Positions 36,450-44,355 are shown, counted from the stretch's first letter. The stretch is 64,000 bases of DNA from Candidatus Latescibacterota bacterium (GCA_012270975.1 JAAXHH010000121.1:160279-224278); one strand, 5' to 3'. Program-made: numbers and translations. Notes: generated by a model not told the origin, from the sequence alone.

Positions 36450-36512
36450 CAGGCTGAAGCGGGCGATGGCCGATCCGGAGATCGACGCCGACAAGCCGAA
36501 TCCGCTCATGCT
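36387..36512 (+). repeat. 59-bp direct duplication of the aceE 3' end
   Basis: The 59 bases at 36387-36445 (ending in codons for DADKPNPLML) recur at 36454-36512 with three differences, at a 67-bp period. The second copy lies after the TGA stop (36447-36449), in the aceE-aceF gap, and is not translated as part of either protein. Confidence 0.85.
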
Positions 36513-36535
36513 AATGACGGGGAGACGCAAGACCT

Positions 36536-37966
36536 ATGGCGACGCCTTTCAATCTTCCGGCGCTGGGTGAGAATGTCGACGCGGGAACCGTGGTCGGCAT
36601 CCTGGTCGCAGTCGGGGATAAAGTCGAAGAAAACCAGCCCGTCCTGGAGATCGAGACCGACAAGGCCAACCTCGAGGTGCCCTCCGGATTCAGCGGGGTG
36701 GTGACGGAGATCCTCGTGGAGAACGGCGCCACGGCCGAGGTGGGTGCTCCCGTGCTCATGTATGAAGAAGGGGTGGGGGAGGGCGCAGCTGCAGGCGAGG
36801 CCGTCGCCGCTGAAGCGGACGGCCAGGCGAAGGACGAAGCGCCTGCTGCCGGCGCGCCGGCCGAAGTTTCGGAGGCCAAGGACGAGCAGCCTGCCGATCG
36901 GACGGACGCCGGCGGGGACACGGATTCAGCCCCACAGGCGCCACCTGAGAAGCGCTTACCGGAACCGAGCGCGCCACCTGCCGTGGACGCTGGTTCCTCA
37001 GAGAAAACCGCAGCACCGCCTCCAACGCCAGCCCCGGTCGTTCCGGCGGCCACTTCAGGCGCGCCCGTGCCTGCCGCACCTTCCGTACGCCGCTTCGCCC
37101 GGGAGATCGGGCTCGATATCGCCCAGGTCCCTGGGAGAGGTCCCGGAGGGCGGATTTCCGTCGAAGACGTCAAGGCCCATTCCAGGCAGCTGAGCGCCGG
37201 TCAGGGCGCGGCTGTTGGACCCAGGCCATCCGCTCCGGCTTCGCTGCCGGACTTCGCGAAATGGGGCCCGGTGGAAACCGAGCCCATGAGCAACCTACGC
37301 CGGGCCGCCGCGGAGCATCTGTCCGCCGCGTGGACGAACATCCCTCACGTCACCTACGCCGACAAGGCCGACGTCACCGACATGGAAGCCCTGCGCAAGC
37401 AGTTCGGCCCCGCAGCCGAAGCCGCCGGCGGCAAGCTGACCATGACGGCCATCGCGCTGAAGATCGTGGCTGCGGCGCTCAAGCGTTTTCCCCTCTTCAA
37501 CGCCAGCGTCGACATGGCCGGGCAGGAGATCATCCACAAGAAGTACTACCACGTGGGCGTGGCCGTCGATACGGACCGCGGCCTGGTCGTGCCGGTCATC
37601 CGGGACGTGGACCGGAAGAACATGGTCGAATTGTCTGTAGAACTTTCCGAGGTCGCCGCCCGGGCGCGGGACAGGAAGCTATCGCCGGACGATATGCAGG
37701 GAAACACCTTCACGATCTCGAACCTCGGCGGGTTCGGCGGGACCTTCTTCGCGCCGATCATAAATGCGCCCGACGCGGCCATCCTGGGGCTGGCGCGAAG
37801 CCGCATGGAACAGGTCTACGTGGATGGCGCGTTCCAGCCGCGTCTCATGCTGCCGCTGATGATCTCTTACGACCACCGGCTCATAGACGGCGCGGACGGC
37901 GCCCGCTTCATGCAGTGGCTGGTCCAGGCCTTCGAGGAACCCTTCCTGCTCAGCCTGGAAGGATGA
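36536..37966 (+). CDS. aceF: Dihydrolipoamide acetyltransferase (E2) of pyruvate dehydrogenase
   Basis: 476 residues. One lipoyl domain (residues about 1-80) with lipoyl lysine K43 in ETDKANLEV, a long Ala/Pro/Glu-rich hinge (about 85-180), the E3/E1-binding domain (VRRFAREIGLDIAQVPGRGPGGRISVEDV; about 182-214) and the catalytic acetyltransferase domain ending with DHRLIDGADGARFM, which holds the catalytic His (HxxxDG) near residue 447. GGGAG lies 10 bases before the start. Together with aceE it forms the pyruvate dehydrogenase complex. A single lipoyl domain is fewer than the three in E. coli. Confidence 0.95.
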   Translation: MATPFNLPALGENVDAGTVVGILVAVGDKVEENQPVLEIETDKANLEVPSGFSGVVTEILVENGATAEVGAPVLMYEEGVGEGAAAGEAVAAEADGQAKDEAPAAGAPAEVSEAKDEQPADRTDAGGDTDSAPQAPPEKRLPEPSAPPAVDAGSSEKTAAPPPTPAPVVPAATSGAPVPAAPSVRRFAREIGLDIAQVPGRGPGGRISVEDVKAHSRQLSAGQGAAVGPRPSAPASLPDFAKWGPVETEPMSNLRRAAAEHLSAAWTNIPHVTYADKADVTDMEALRKQFGPAAEAAGGKLTMTAIALKIVAAALKRFPLFNASVDMAGQEIIHKKYYHVGVAVDTDRGLVVPVIRDVDRKNMVELSVELSEVAARARDRKLSPDDMQGNTFTISNLGGFGGTFFAPIINAPDAAILGLARSRMEQVYVDGAFQPRLMLPLMISYDHRLIDGADGARFMQWLVQAFEEPFLLSLEG

Positions 37967-38000
37967 CCTGCCGGACCGGAACCTTCGGACCACATCCCAC

Positions 38001-38040
38001 ACCAAAAGAAAACGAGGCGGTCCTTGTCGAACCGCCCCGT
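38001..38040 (-). terminator. Hairpin terminator for the selenoprotein-candidate gene
   Basis: A stem GGCGGT/ACCGCC extended by ACG/CGT across one mismatch (38012-38040), followed on the minus strand by TTTTCTTTTGG (38001-38011). It lies about 55 bases after the minus-strand stop and could also serve aceF on the other strand. Confidence 0.65.
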
Positions 38041-38095
38041 CCAATTGATCATCCGTCGTGCTGTATTTGAACCCTGATTCCCCGCTACCGGGAAA

Positions 38096-38677
38096 TCAGT
38101 CCACGGTCTCCATCGTCGTTGCCACCGATTTCAGGAGCCGGTCTTTCATATTCCACACCGTGTAACCGGCGTCGATCAGCCCGGTAGGCGCGTCCTTCCA
38201 CTCGGAATCCGCGCCGTAGAGGAAATAGGCGTCCCAGACCATGGGGTCCTTGTGTTCCAGTTCCCCCGACTTCTTGTACCAGAATCCCAGCGCGTTCGCG
38301 GGGTCCCACATCTGGCTGACCCGTTTGTCGCTGAACACCTGCTCCGCCGCGATCTGGGCCGTATTGACCGCATCGTTCCTGAGTATCCGCTGCCAGACCA
38401 CGTAGACCCGGAGGTCATCGGAGGGAAACTTCTTCAATATCTCTTGCTGCACCGCCCCGGCGCCGCTTATGCAGTGGCCTCAGGTAGGAGAGAACATCAC
38501 GACGAGGCGGACCTTGCCCGTATCGCCGTTGAACGCCTTCTTGAAATCCACGAGGCTGAGCGGTTCCGGATTGAAGCCGGTGCTGGTATTGAGTTGGGCG
38601 CCGGCCTGCGAAGCCCACGACAGGGCTCCGGCCAGGATCAGCGCGGTGATCAAGCGGATTCGGTTTTTCATTTTCAT
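38096..38677 (-). CDS. Exported thioredoxin-like protein, candidate selenoprotein with in-frame UGA at a UxxC site
   Basis: 193 residues if the TGA at 38480-38482 is read as selenocysteine; otherwise the frame is split into 65 and 118 residues in the same phase. Residues 1-28 form a signal peptide (MKMKNRIRLITALILAGALS and following). A beta-strand LVVMFSPT runs directly into U66-G-H-C69, where redox proteins of this fold have CxxC, followed by ISGAGAVQQEIL. The rest has thioredoxin-fold features (LRVYVVWQRIL, VWDAYFLYGAD). UGA replaces precisely the first, nucleophilic Cys, and reading continues in frame with normal protein character for 127 residues. A SECIS-like hairpin begins 6 bases after the UGA. 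Function inferred: periplasmic thiol oxidoreductase. A random nonsense mutation is the alternative. Confidence 0.75.
38447..38474 (-). promoter_or_regulatory. Candidate bacterial SECIS hairpin
   Basis: Counting bases after the TGA, CTGCAT (6-11) pairs with GTGCAG (28-33, one G-T pair), then GC (14-15) with GC (25-26), leaving a nine-base apical loop GGCGCCGGG that starts 16 bases after the UGA with G. Known bacterial SECIS elements have a small hairpin 16-37 bases from the UGA with a G among the first two loop bases. The fold was made by eye; an alternative CACTGC/GCGGTG stem also exists. Confidence 0.5.
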
Positions 38678-38736
38678 CGATCCATTTTCAGGTGGTGGAC
38701 TAAAGCCCCGGTCATCCCGGGCCGGTCGGGTTATCT

Positions 38737-38766
38737 ATGATATCGACCTTACGTATGAATTGACAA
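38737..38766 (-). promoter_or_regulatory. Promoter of the selenoprotein-candidate gene
   Basis: Minus-strand TTGTCA (38761-38766), an 18-base spacer and TATCAT (38737-38742), about 60 bases upstream of the ATG at 38677. The gene therefore appears to be transcribed on its own. Confidence 0.55.
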
Positions 38767-38827
38767 GTTAAATCTTAAACCTTTCGGAAGACGCCCAGGT
38801 CCGCGCTGCCAGACCGGGATGGCGCGG

Positions 38828-39901
38828 TCAAACGCTGAAGCGCACGTTGATCACGTCGCCGTCCATGACGACGTATTGCTTGCCTTCCACGCGCAGCGCG
38901 CCTTTTTCCTTCGCGGCCTGCCATCCACCTAGATCGAGCATCGCCTGCCAGTCCAGCGTCTCCGCTCGAATGAATCCCCGTTCCATGTCGGAGTGCACCG
39001 TCCCGGCCGCTTCGGGCGCCGTAATGCCCCGTGTGACGGTCCACGCCCTGACTTCGTTTTCGCCGACCGTAAAGAACGAGATCAGGTTCAGCAACTGGTA
39101 AGAGGCGGTGATCATGCGGTTCAGGGCAGATTCCTCAATGCCCAGATCGTCCAGGAAGGCGACGGCGTCGTCTGCGTCGAGTTGGGCGATCTCCATTTCG
39201 ACCTTCGCACAGAGCGCGAGCTTATCCAGCCTTTCGGCGAATTCACCCAGTTCTTTCAGTCTGCTTGTTTCCGAGCCGATTTCCTCCTCGGGGATATTTA
39301 ACACGAGAAGCACCGGCTTCTGCGAGAGGAACCGGTAGCCGCGCAGTCTCTTCTCGTCCTCCGGCGAAAACTGGAGATTCCGGATCCACCCGCCGTCATC
39401 GATCTCCTGCTTGCACTGCTCGAGCAGTTCCCATTCCCGCACCAGGTCGGGCTGCTTTGTGGACCGGGCTTCCTTGGAGAGGCGGGTCAGCCGGCGCTCG
39501 ATGACCTCGAGATCGGCGATGGCGAGTTCCAGTTCTACCGACTCGAAATCCGCTCCCGGTGTAACCGGCGCACCGGCCAGGTCCGGGAAACCGCGCAGGA
39601 CATGCACGAGGACGTCCATCGTGCGCAGGTCGGCGAGTCCCCCCGCGCCTTGCTGTTCCTCCTGCCGTCCCGATCCGGCCGTAATGCCGCCTATATCGAG
39701 GTATTCAACGGTGGCGAAAGTGGTCTTGCGTGGATTGAAAAGACTGGAAAGACGTTCCAATCGCGGGTCCGGGACCCGGATCGTCCCCCGGTTGGCCGTG
39801 TTCTGCCCCGCGTAACCTCCGGTTTCCGCGTTGGCCCTGACCAGCGCGTTGAACAGCGTGGTCTTACCGGAACCGGGCAGCCCGACGAGGCCGATCTGCA
39901 A
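38828..39901 (-). CDS. ychF: Redox-regulated ATPase YchF (Obg/OLA1 family)
   Basis: 357 residues (family about 363) from a TTG at 39899-39901, placed 9 bases after GGGAGG. P-loop GLPGSGKTT at residues 6-14; the G4 motif is replaced by LNIPEEE, as in ATP-preferring YchF/OLA1. The C-terminal TGS domain ends with EGKQYVVMDGDVINVRFSV, where canonical YchF has GKDYVVQDGDVMHFRFNV. It binds ribosomes and is implicated in stress responses. The preceding antitoxin-like gene ends 27 bases upstream. Confidence 0.93.
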   Translation of the reverse strand: MQIGLVGLPGSGKTTLFNALVRANAETGGYAGQNTANRGTIRVPDPRLERLSSLFNPRKTTFATVEYLDIGGITAGSGRQEEQQGAGGLADLRTMDVLVHVLRGFPDLAGAPVTPGADFESVELELAIADLEVIERRLTRLSKEARSTKQPDLVREWELLEQCKQEIDDGGWIRNLQFSPEDEKRLRGYRFLSQKPVLLVLNIPEEEIGSETSRLKELGEFAERLDKLALCAKVEMEIAQLDADDAVAFLDDLGIEESALNRMITASYQLLNLISFFTVGENEVRAWTVTRGITAPEAAGTVHSDMERGFIRAETLDWQAMLDLGGWQAAKEKGALRVEGKQYVVMDGDVINVRFSV

Positions 39902-39928
39902 ATTGGTGTCCTCCCTGCGTCACTGCGA

Positions 39929-40177
39929 TCACTGGTGTTCAGGCTCTCCGTAAATCAGTTCCCGGAGGTCCTGCCAGGAGTACGTCTCCAGGGGGTCCCT
40001 CCCTCCGGTTTCGCCCATGCTGTGGTCGGGCAGATGGTAGTGTCCGCGTGGGGGTTCTGATGAGAGCACCAAGCGCAGACCCTCTTCGACCACGGCGCGC
40101 AATGGCCGTCCGGTCCTCTGCGCGTGACGCTTTGCGCGCGACAACAACTCGTCATGAATGTTGAGCGTCGTCTTCAT
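39929..40177 (-). CDS. VapB-like antitoxin, orphan (no PIN toxin nearby)
   Basis: 82 residues. The N-terminal MKTTLNIHDELLSRAKRHAQRTGRPLRAVVEEGLRLVL is a ribbon-helix-helix-type DNA-binding domain of the VapB/DUF2191 group. The C-terminal part (DHSMGETGGRDPLETYSWQDLRELIYGE) resembles the toxin-binding tail. A VapC-type PIN toxin normally follows, but the next gene downstream is ychF, 27 bases away, and upstream is a deacetylase. It is therefore an orphan antitoxin or a regulator, unless a small toxin has been lost. Confidence 0.72.
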   Translation of the reverse strand: MKTTLNIHDELLSRAKRHAQRTGRPLRAVVEEGLRLVLSSEPPRGHYHLPDHSMGETGGRDPLETYSWQDLRELIYGEPEHQ

Positions 40178-40231
40178 GATGCCATATCAGCCATATCGCA
40201 AGAACGGTCAGTCCATATCCAAAACCGGCCC

Positions 40232-41347
40232 TCAAACGCAAAACGCGCGGATCATGGCCTTGTACGCGTCGATGGCCAGGTCGAACTGGTCCAGATCCAT
40301 CCACTCGTCCACCGTGTGGGCCTGGCGGATGTCCCCGGGACCGAGCAGGATCAGTTCCATCGTCTTTCCGAATACCAGGCCGTCGGTGCCGTAGGGAACC
40401 GTGTGGGCCTTCTCCGTTCCGGTAATCCGTAGCGCCGTCCGGACCAGCTCCGAGTCCGCGGGCGTGCTGAAGGGATCCCCGATCTTCTGGATCGTCAATT
40501 TCACGCCGTTCCGTTCGGCCGCTTTTCGGGTGCGGTCCAGGAGGGCTTCCTGATCCTGCCCGGGCATCGGCCGGTAGTAGACCGTACATATGCTTCGGGG
40601 CGCCGTCATGTTCAGGGCGACGCCGCCGTCGTTAACCCCGATGTTCCAGTCGGAAAAGGGCGGATCGAACTCGTCGTTCAGATGCCTGGGGTCCGACCTG
40701 AGCTCGTCGTGGATGGCCTTCATCTCCACGAGAAAGGGGATCATGGCGTGATGGGCGTTGACGCCCCTGCCGGTGCTGCTGTGGGCCGCCCGGCCCTCCG
40801 TCTCGCCCCGCATGAAAACCGCGCCCTTGTGCGCCCGTACGACCTCCATGCGCGTCGGTTCGCAGATGATCCCGTAGCGCAGGCCGTTGCCGGCCAGGAG
40901 TTCGGACCGCTCGCTGACTTCGGCCGCGCCCCAGCACCCGACTTCCTCGTCGGCGGTGAACACGAGATAGACTGGGGCGAAGAGTTCCGACGCCTCGAAG
41001 CCCGCCCCCGCCGCCAGCATGGTGGACAGGGCGCCTTTCATGTCGCAGCTCCCGCGGCCGTATATCCGGTTATCCCGGATCTCCGCCGTAAAAGGGTCCA
41101 TTTCCCAACCGTCTACCGGAACGGTGTCGGAATGGCCCAGCAGAGCGAGGCCGCCTTCCCCCTCGCCCTTGCGGCCGACGAGGTTGACCTTCTCCACGCC
41201 GTTGTCGTCCTGGTACGTAATGCGTTCGACTTCGAAACCGACGCGGTCGAGCTGGTCCTGGAGGTAATCGGATACGGCAGCGTTGCTGTTGGCGCTGATC
41301 GAATTGAAAGCGATCAGCTCCCGGGTGACCTGGAGGGGATCGAACAT
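40232..41347 (-). CDS. M20 family deacetylase (acetylornithine deacetylase-like)
   Basis: 371 residues. M20/ArgE motifs: LLGHSDTVPVDGW (first metal His), GRGSCDMKGALS (bridging Asp), VFTADEEVGCWGA (catalytic Glu and metal Glu), a dimerisation-domain core (GRAAHSSTGRGVNAHHAMIPFL), and C-terminal RQAHTVDEWMDLDQF (last His ligand). It resembles ArgE and the acetyl-lysine/acetyl-citrulline deacetylases. No arginine or lysine gene is adjacent, so the exact substrate is not set. Confidence 0.87.
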   Translation of the reverse strand: MFDPLQVTRELIAFNSISANSNAAVSDYLQDQLDRVGFEVERITYQDDNGVEKVNLVGRKGEGEGGLALLGHSDTVPVDGWEMDPFTAEIRDNRIYGRGSCDMKGALSTMLAAGAGFEASELFAPVYLVFTADEEVGCWGAAEVSERSELLAGNGLRYGIICEPTRMEVVRAHKGAVFMRGETEGRAAHSSTGRGVNAHHAMIPFLVEMKAIHDELRSDPRHLNDEFDPPFSDWNIGVNDGGVALNMTAPRSICTVYYRPMPGQDQEALLDRTRKAAERNGVKLTIQKIGDPFSTPADSELVRTALRITGTEKAHTVPYGTDGLVFGKTMELILLGPGDIRQAHTVDEWMDLDQFDLAIDAYKAMIRAFCV

Positions 41348-41753
41348 CGCTGGAGCCTACTTTCTTTAGTGGGATGATGCCGGAGGTCGTGTCACGATTA
41401 CGCGGGTAGGTCTTAAGGATAGATCGTCGAATTACTGAGAACTAGGCATTTCATCGGTTTGGTATTATGACCGTCCAGTACAGAGTGGCTTATTCCAAGA
41501 TCTTCGGCTGCATTGGGTTTATTTTGGATTGGCACGGTGGTGTTTAGGTATCCTTTTCATGACGGACTTTCCGGTGAGATTGCCAACCGCTGTATTCGGA
41601 AATCTCGATATAAGGTTCGGTCATTCCAGATGCGGACCACGAAGGTTATGACAAATGATTGGCGCTGTGATGATCATTGAAAGGAGGCAGCCCGTCTGCT
41701 GGAGCTCCCTTGTGTTACCCAGAAGTTAATGGTCTCATTCAGCTTGATTATAT
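41348..41753. other. 406-bp gene-free stretch
   Basis: Lower in GC than the flanking deacetylase gene. No convincing open reading frame, tRNA, hairpin with T-run or repeat was seen. It probably marks one border of an acquired segment that extends to the tRNA cluster. Confidence 0.5.
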
Positions 41754-42725
41754 TTACGCTTTTGGTTGAGGCAACTTTTCGATTAAAAACCTCTCGATCT
41801 CACGTAGTTCTTCGTCGAAAGCATGGCCATCCAGAATTACACCATCTTTGAACCTGCCCACTGCGCCGTTTGCCTGTTCATCACTGACGTGAGGATAAAA
41901 CTCAGTAAACGCATCAGAGCTTATTTGGAGTTTCAATTTACCACGGCTAGGTCCTGGTCGTATCCACATAAGGTATCTTCGCCGATCTGCAGGTGGAGCT
42001 ATTGTCACAGAAGCTTTCCGTGGTTGAACCTCAAGCCCCGCCTTTTCGGACATGGATATAAAACGGCTAAACTGTTCGCTCACGCCCATGTCGACGGCCA
42101 TACGGTGGATTGCTTCTACAGTGTATATTGGCTGGTGAGTAGCCCATCCGTCGTCGTGAGATTCTTCAATTGCTTCTCGAACAAGCAATTGTGGGCCTTC
42201 GTCCAACTCGAACACCTCAAAACTGACAACACTTATTGGTACGTTAAAACGACCGAGGAAACTATCTAAGCGTGTTAGTCCGGAATGGATACCAGACCCT
42301 ACAAGCAGTACGGCAATTTCGCGCGTGCCATCTTCACGAGCCAGTAACTGATTCACTCGTGCGGATAGGGTTTCTGCGTCGCCAAATTTATGTAGGTTAG
42401 GTTCAATTCTTTTTTTGAGTTCATCAGCATCGATTTGTGCAAGGGAAGAGGCGTAATATAAAGCTTGCGACAGTGCGGAATGGGTAAGCATATCGGGCTT
42501 TATCTCAATCACAACCCATCGATCCCGAAAGTCTATAGCTAGCAAATCGAGCCTTCCGTCATCAATCGTTAGTTGTCGACCAACTATCGTCAGGCCATCC
42601 GCGATCAGTGTGACGTCATCTGTAATCCAATCCTCAAGGTGTTTTTCCAAGTGGATGTGAGAACTTTGGATCTTCTGGGGTTGCGGGTTCTGTGCGTCAA
42701 CGCTCCAGGCTACTAGTTTAGGCAT
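41754..42725 (-). CDS. NucS/DUF91-like PD-(D/E)xK nuclease
   Basis: 323 residues. The region 26-80 (LEKHLEDWITDD, DGRLDLLAIDFRDRWVVIEIKPD) carries a nuclease core with D60, E74 and K76, as in the endonuclease NucS and related DUF91 proteins. The C-terminal about 120 residues do not match anything recognised. A GAGG lies about 10 bases before the start. Composition is AT-richer than neighbours, suggesting transfer. NucS acts in mismatch repair in archaea and actinobacteria, but this protein lacks the rest of that context, so a defence or repair role is open. Confidence 0.7.
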   Translation of the reverse strand: MPKLVAWSVDAQNPQPQKIQSSHIHLEKHLEDWITDDVTLIADGLTIVGRQLTIDDGRLDLLAIDFRDRWVVIEIKPDMLTHSALSQALYYASSLAQIDADELKKRIEPNLHKFGDAETLSARVNQLLAREDGTREIAVLLVGSGIHSGLTRLDSFLGRFNVPISVVSFEVFELDEGPQLLVREAIEESHDDGWATHQPIYTVEAIHRMAVDMGVSEQFSRFISMSEKAGLEVQPRKASVTIAPPADRRRYLMWIRPGPSRGKLKLQISSDAFTEFYPHVSDEQANGAVGRFKDGVILDGHAFDEELREIERFLIEKLPQPKA

Positions 42726-43193
42726 CTATCACTTACCTCGATTGTTTGCCTGGTTGACAATAGATCACTGCACCAAGGGATCTGAGATTTCTGCTAGGAC
42801 GAGTAGACAAAATGAGATAGCGGCCATAGATATACACCGGAGTGTCTGTTTGCACTCTATGAACGCTGTCTATGTCAGCCTGATCATGCTATCGCATTTT
42901 ATATATATGAAACTGTCGAGCAAAACCGACTAGATTCCCGAATCATTGTGCATATTGGCCAAGTACTTAAACTCCCCAGATCTGCGACATGATTTGCACG
43001 TTATCTGGTCGAGCTTGGTCAACAATGCATGATCATCATATTCAGTAATTACGCTTCTATCTAGTAACTCGTGGTATCTCTAGCAAAAAGTCCACCCATG
43101 CGACCAGGGTCTGACTGCGTGTATTTTAGGTATAAGCCGCATGTCAAATTCGGATCGTTAATCTTATACTGGAATTTGGGAAACGAGAATGGA
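42726..43193. other. 468-bp AT-rich gene-free stretch beside tRNA-Leu
   Basis: No open reading frame with protein-like character or ribosome-binding site was found. A 63-residue reading frame at 42742-42933 is not supported. The low GC contrasts with the coding run beyond the tRNAs, as expected for an acquired segment next to a tRNA attachment site, though no duplicate of the tRNA end was seen. Confidence 0.5.
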
Positions 43194-43278
43194 TGCCGGA
43201 GGTCGGACTCGAACCGACACGACCTTGCGGTCAAGGGATTTTGAGTCCCTCGCGTCTACCAATTCCACCACTCCGGCA
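43194..43278 (-). tRNA. tRNA-Leu (CAA)
   Basis: 85 bases on the minus strand, with a 7-bp acceptor stem (TGCCGGA/TCCGGCA-type), D-arm, anticodon loop CTCAAAA giving anticodon CAA, a long variable arm and the TTCGAGT T-loop. The long variable arm and anticodon identify leucine (codon UUG). CCA is not encoded. Confidence 0.93.
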
Positions 43279-43286
43279 CAATCAAG

Positions 43287-43322
43287 ATAGCCCGCCGGAG
43301 ACATACTCGCTCGGCGGGCTAT
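43287..43322 (-). other. 11-bp hairpin between tRNA-Asp and tRNA-Leu
   Basis: Perfect inverted repeat ATAGCCCGCCG (43287-43297) with CGGCGGGCTAT (43312-43322) and a 14-base loop. It lacks a long T-run; it may be a processing signal or a weak terminator between the tRNA genes. Confidence 0.5.
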
Positions 43323-43337
43323 CGGTCAACATAGAAC

Positions 43338-43411
43338 GGGGACGACGGGACTCGAACCCGCAACTTCTGCCGTGACAGGGCAGTGCTCTAACCAGATTGA
43401 ACTACGCCCCC
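43338..43411 (-). tRNA. tRNA-Asp (GTC)
   Basis: 74 bases on the minus strand. Acceptor GGGGGCG pairs with CGTCCCC, anticodon stem CTGCC/GGCAG encloses CTGTCAC, giving anticodon GTC, and the T-arm has GGTTCGAGTCC. CCA is not encoded. Confidence 0.94.
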
Positions 43412-43424
43412 GATATGGCTGCAT

Positions 43425-43498
43425 GGGCGATACTGGATTCGAACCAGTGACCTCATGCTTGTAAGGCATGCGCTCTGAACCAACTGAGCTAATCGCCC
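43425..43498 (-). tRNA. tRNA-Val (TAC)
   Basis: 74 bases on the minus strand. Acceptor GGGCGAT with ATCGCCC, anticodon stem CATGC/GCATG with loop CTTACAA, anticodon TAC (reads GUA). It is the first of three tRNAs at the end of the long minus-strand gene run. Confidence 0.94.
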
Positions 43499-43513
43499 GT
43501 ACGTGTTTTCACG

Positions 43514-43804
43514 CTACGGTCGACGTGATTCCCGGTCGTTGGCCGAACCCGTCCCCGGTAACCTTCCTCTCCAGATCAGGATCACGGGGATGCCCACGCA
43601 ATAACCGGATACCATCAGCAACGGCGCCAGGGTAATCGATTCGTAGGCCAGCGCGATGAAACCCGCCAGTATGACGCCGAGCACGATGGCGAGGAGACGA
43701 TAATGGGAACCCCGAAACGGTGGAACATAGGTCTGGGTCCCCGTGGCGCGACGCCGTCCTGACGACCGGGATGAACCGGGCTCCGGCTGCGTTCTTTTCG
43801 CCAT
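43514..43804 (-). CDS. Small two-helix membrane protein
   Basis: 96 residues. A basic, Ser/Arg-rich N-terminus (about 25 residues) is followed by PFRGSHYRLLAIVLGVILAGFIALAYE and LAPLLMVSGYCVGIPVILIWRG, two membrane segments. The short stretch ITLAPLLMVSGYCVGIP resembles small DUF3098-type proteins found in FCB-related phyla. A competing frame over the same DNA has no hydrophobic pattern. It lies between rplI and tRNA-Val on the same strand. Function unknown. Confidence 0.62.
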   Translation of the reverse strand: MAKRTQPEPGSSRSSGRRRATGTQTYVPPFRGSHYRLLAIVLGVILAGFIALAYESITLAPLLMVSGYCVGIPVILIWRGRLPGTGSANDRESRRP

Positions 43805-43897
43805 TCCTCATCCACCTCCACGGGCGTCCAATATACGAAATCCGGCGTCTCGCGTCAAGCCTTTCGCGTCAGGGTTGATCCAGGCTGCGATCCGTCC

Positions 43898-44341
43898 CTA
43901 TTCCTTGACCACCCAGAGCTTCACGGCGGCCTCTACCCGGGCATGCAGCGCAATGGGAACGGTGTATATGCCCAGCGCCTTGATGGGCTCGTCGAGATGG
44001 ATCTTGCGCCGGTCGATGTCGTAGCCTTTTTCCTTCAGCAGGTCGGCGATATGCTGCTGGGTGACGGAGCCGAACATGCGGTCTTCTTCCCCGACCTGCA
44101 CGACGGCGGTCAGGGAGACCTCTTCAAGCAGCTTCGCGAGCTCGGACGCCTGTTCCATCGTCTTGGCTTCCAGGGCCAGTTGCTGCTTCAACTTGCCTTG
44201 GAGCATCTTCAGGTTTGCGGGCGTCGCCGGCACGGCCTTTTTCGTCAGCATCAGGTAGTTTCTGCCGTACCCGTTGGAAACGTCGACGATTTCACCGATG
44301 TTCCCGAGGTTCTGCACAGATTCGGTCAATATGAGCTTCAC
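43898..44341 (-). CDS. rplI: 50S ribosomal protein L9
   Basis: 147 residues from a GTG at 44339-44341, 7 bases after GAGGAG; longer readings are the rpsR gene out of frame. Begins VKLILTESVQNLGNIGEIVDVSNGYGRNYLMLTKKAV, the L9 N-domain with its conserved GYGRNYL loop, followed by the long connecting helix and the C-domain (GSVTQQHIADLLKEKGYDIDRRKI). It binds 23S rRNA. It is the last gene in the rpsF-rpsR-rplI cluster. Confidence 0.96.
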   Translation of the reverse strand: MKLILTESVQNLGNIGEIVDVSNGYGRNYLMLTKKAVPATPANLKMLQGKLKQQLALEAKTMEQASELAKLLEEVSLTAVVQVGEEDRMFGSVTQQHIADLLKEKGYDIDRRKIHLDEPIKALGIYTVPIALHARVEAAVKLWVVKE

Positions 44342-44355
44342 GTCCGACTCCTCGG

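Noticed and set aside
31713..36530. 1605-residue open frame on the minus strand
   Set aside because: Mostly antisense to aceE. The part near 32.5-33.5 kb is the DapA-family gene read in a different frame. No motif or ribosome-binding site supports it.
38480..38482. Simple nonsense mutation (pseudogene)
   Set aside because: Kept as alternative only: the stop falls exactly at the expected Cys, the frame continues with normal protein character for 127 residues, a promoter and terminator flank the gene, and a SECIS-like hairpin follows.
42742..42933. 63-residue frame in the AT-rich gap
   Set aside because: No ribosome-binding site, no recognisable motif; chance frame in AT-rich DNA.
43193..43375. 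60-residue plus-strand frame containing EVGLEPTRPCGQG
   Set aside because: It is the antisense of tRNA-Leu and tRNA-Asp; proteins of the GLEPTR type are well-known spurious calls over tRNA genes.
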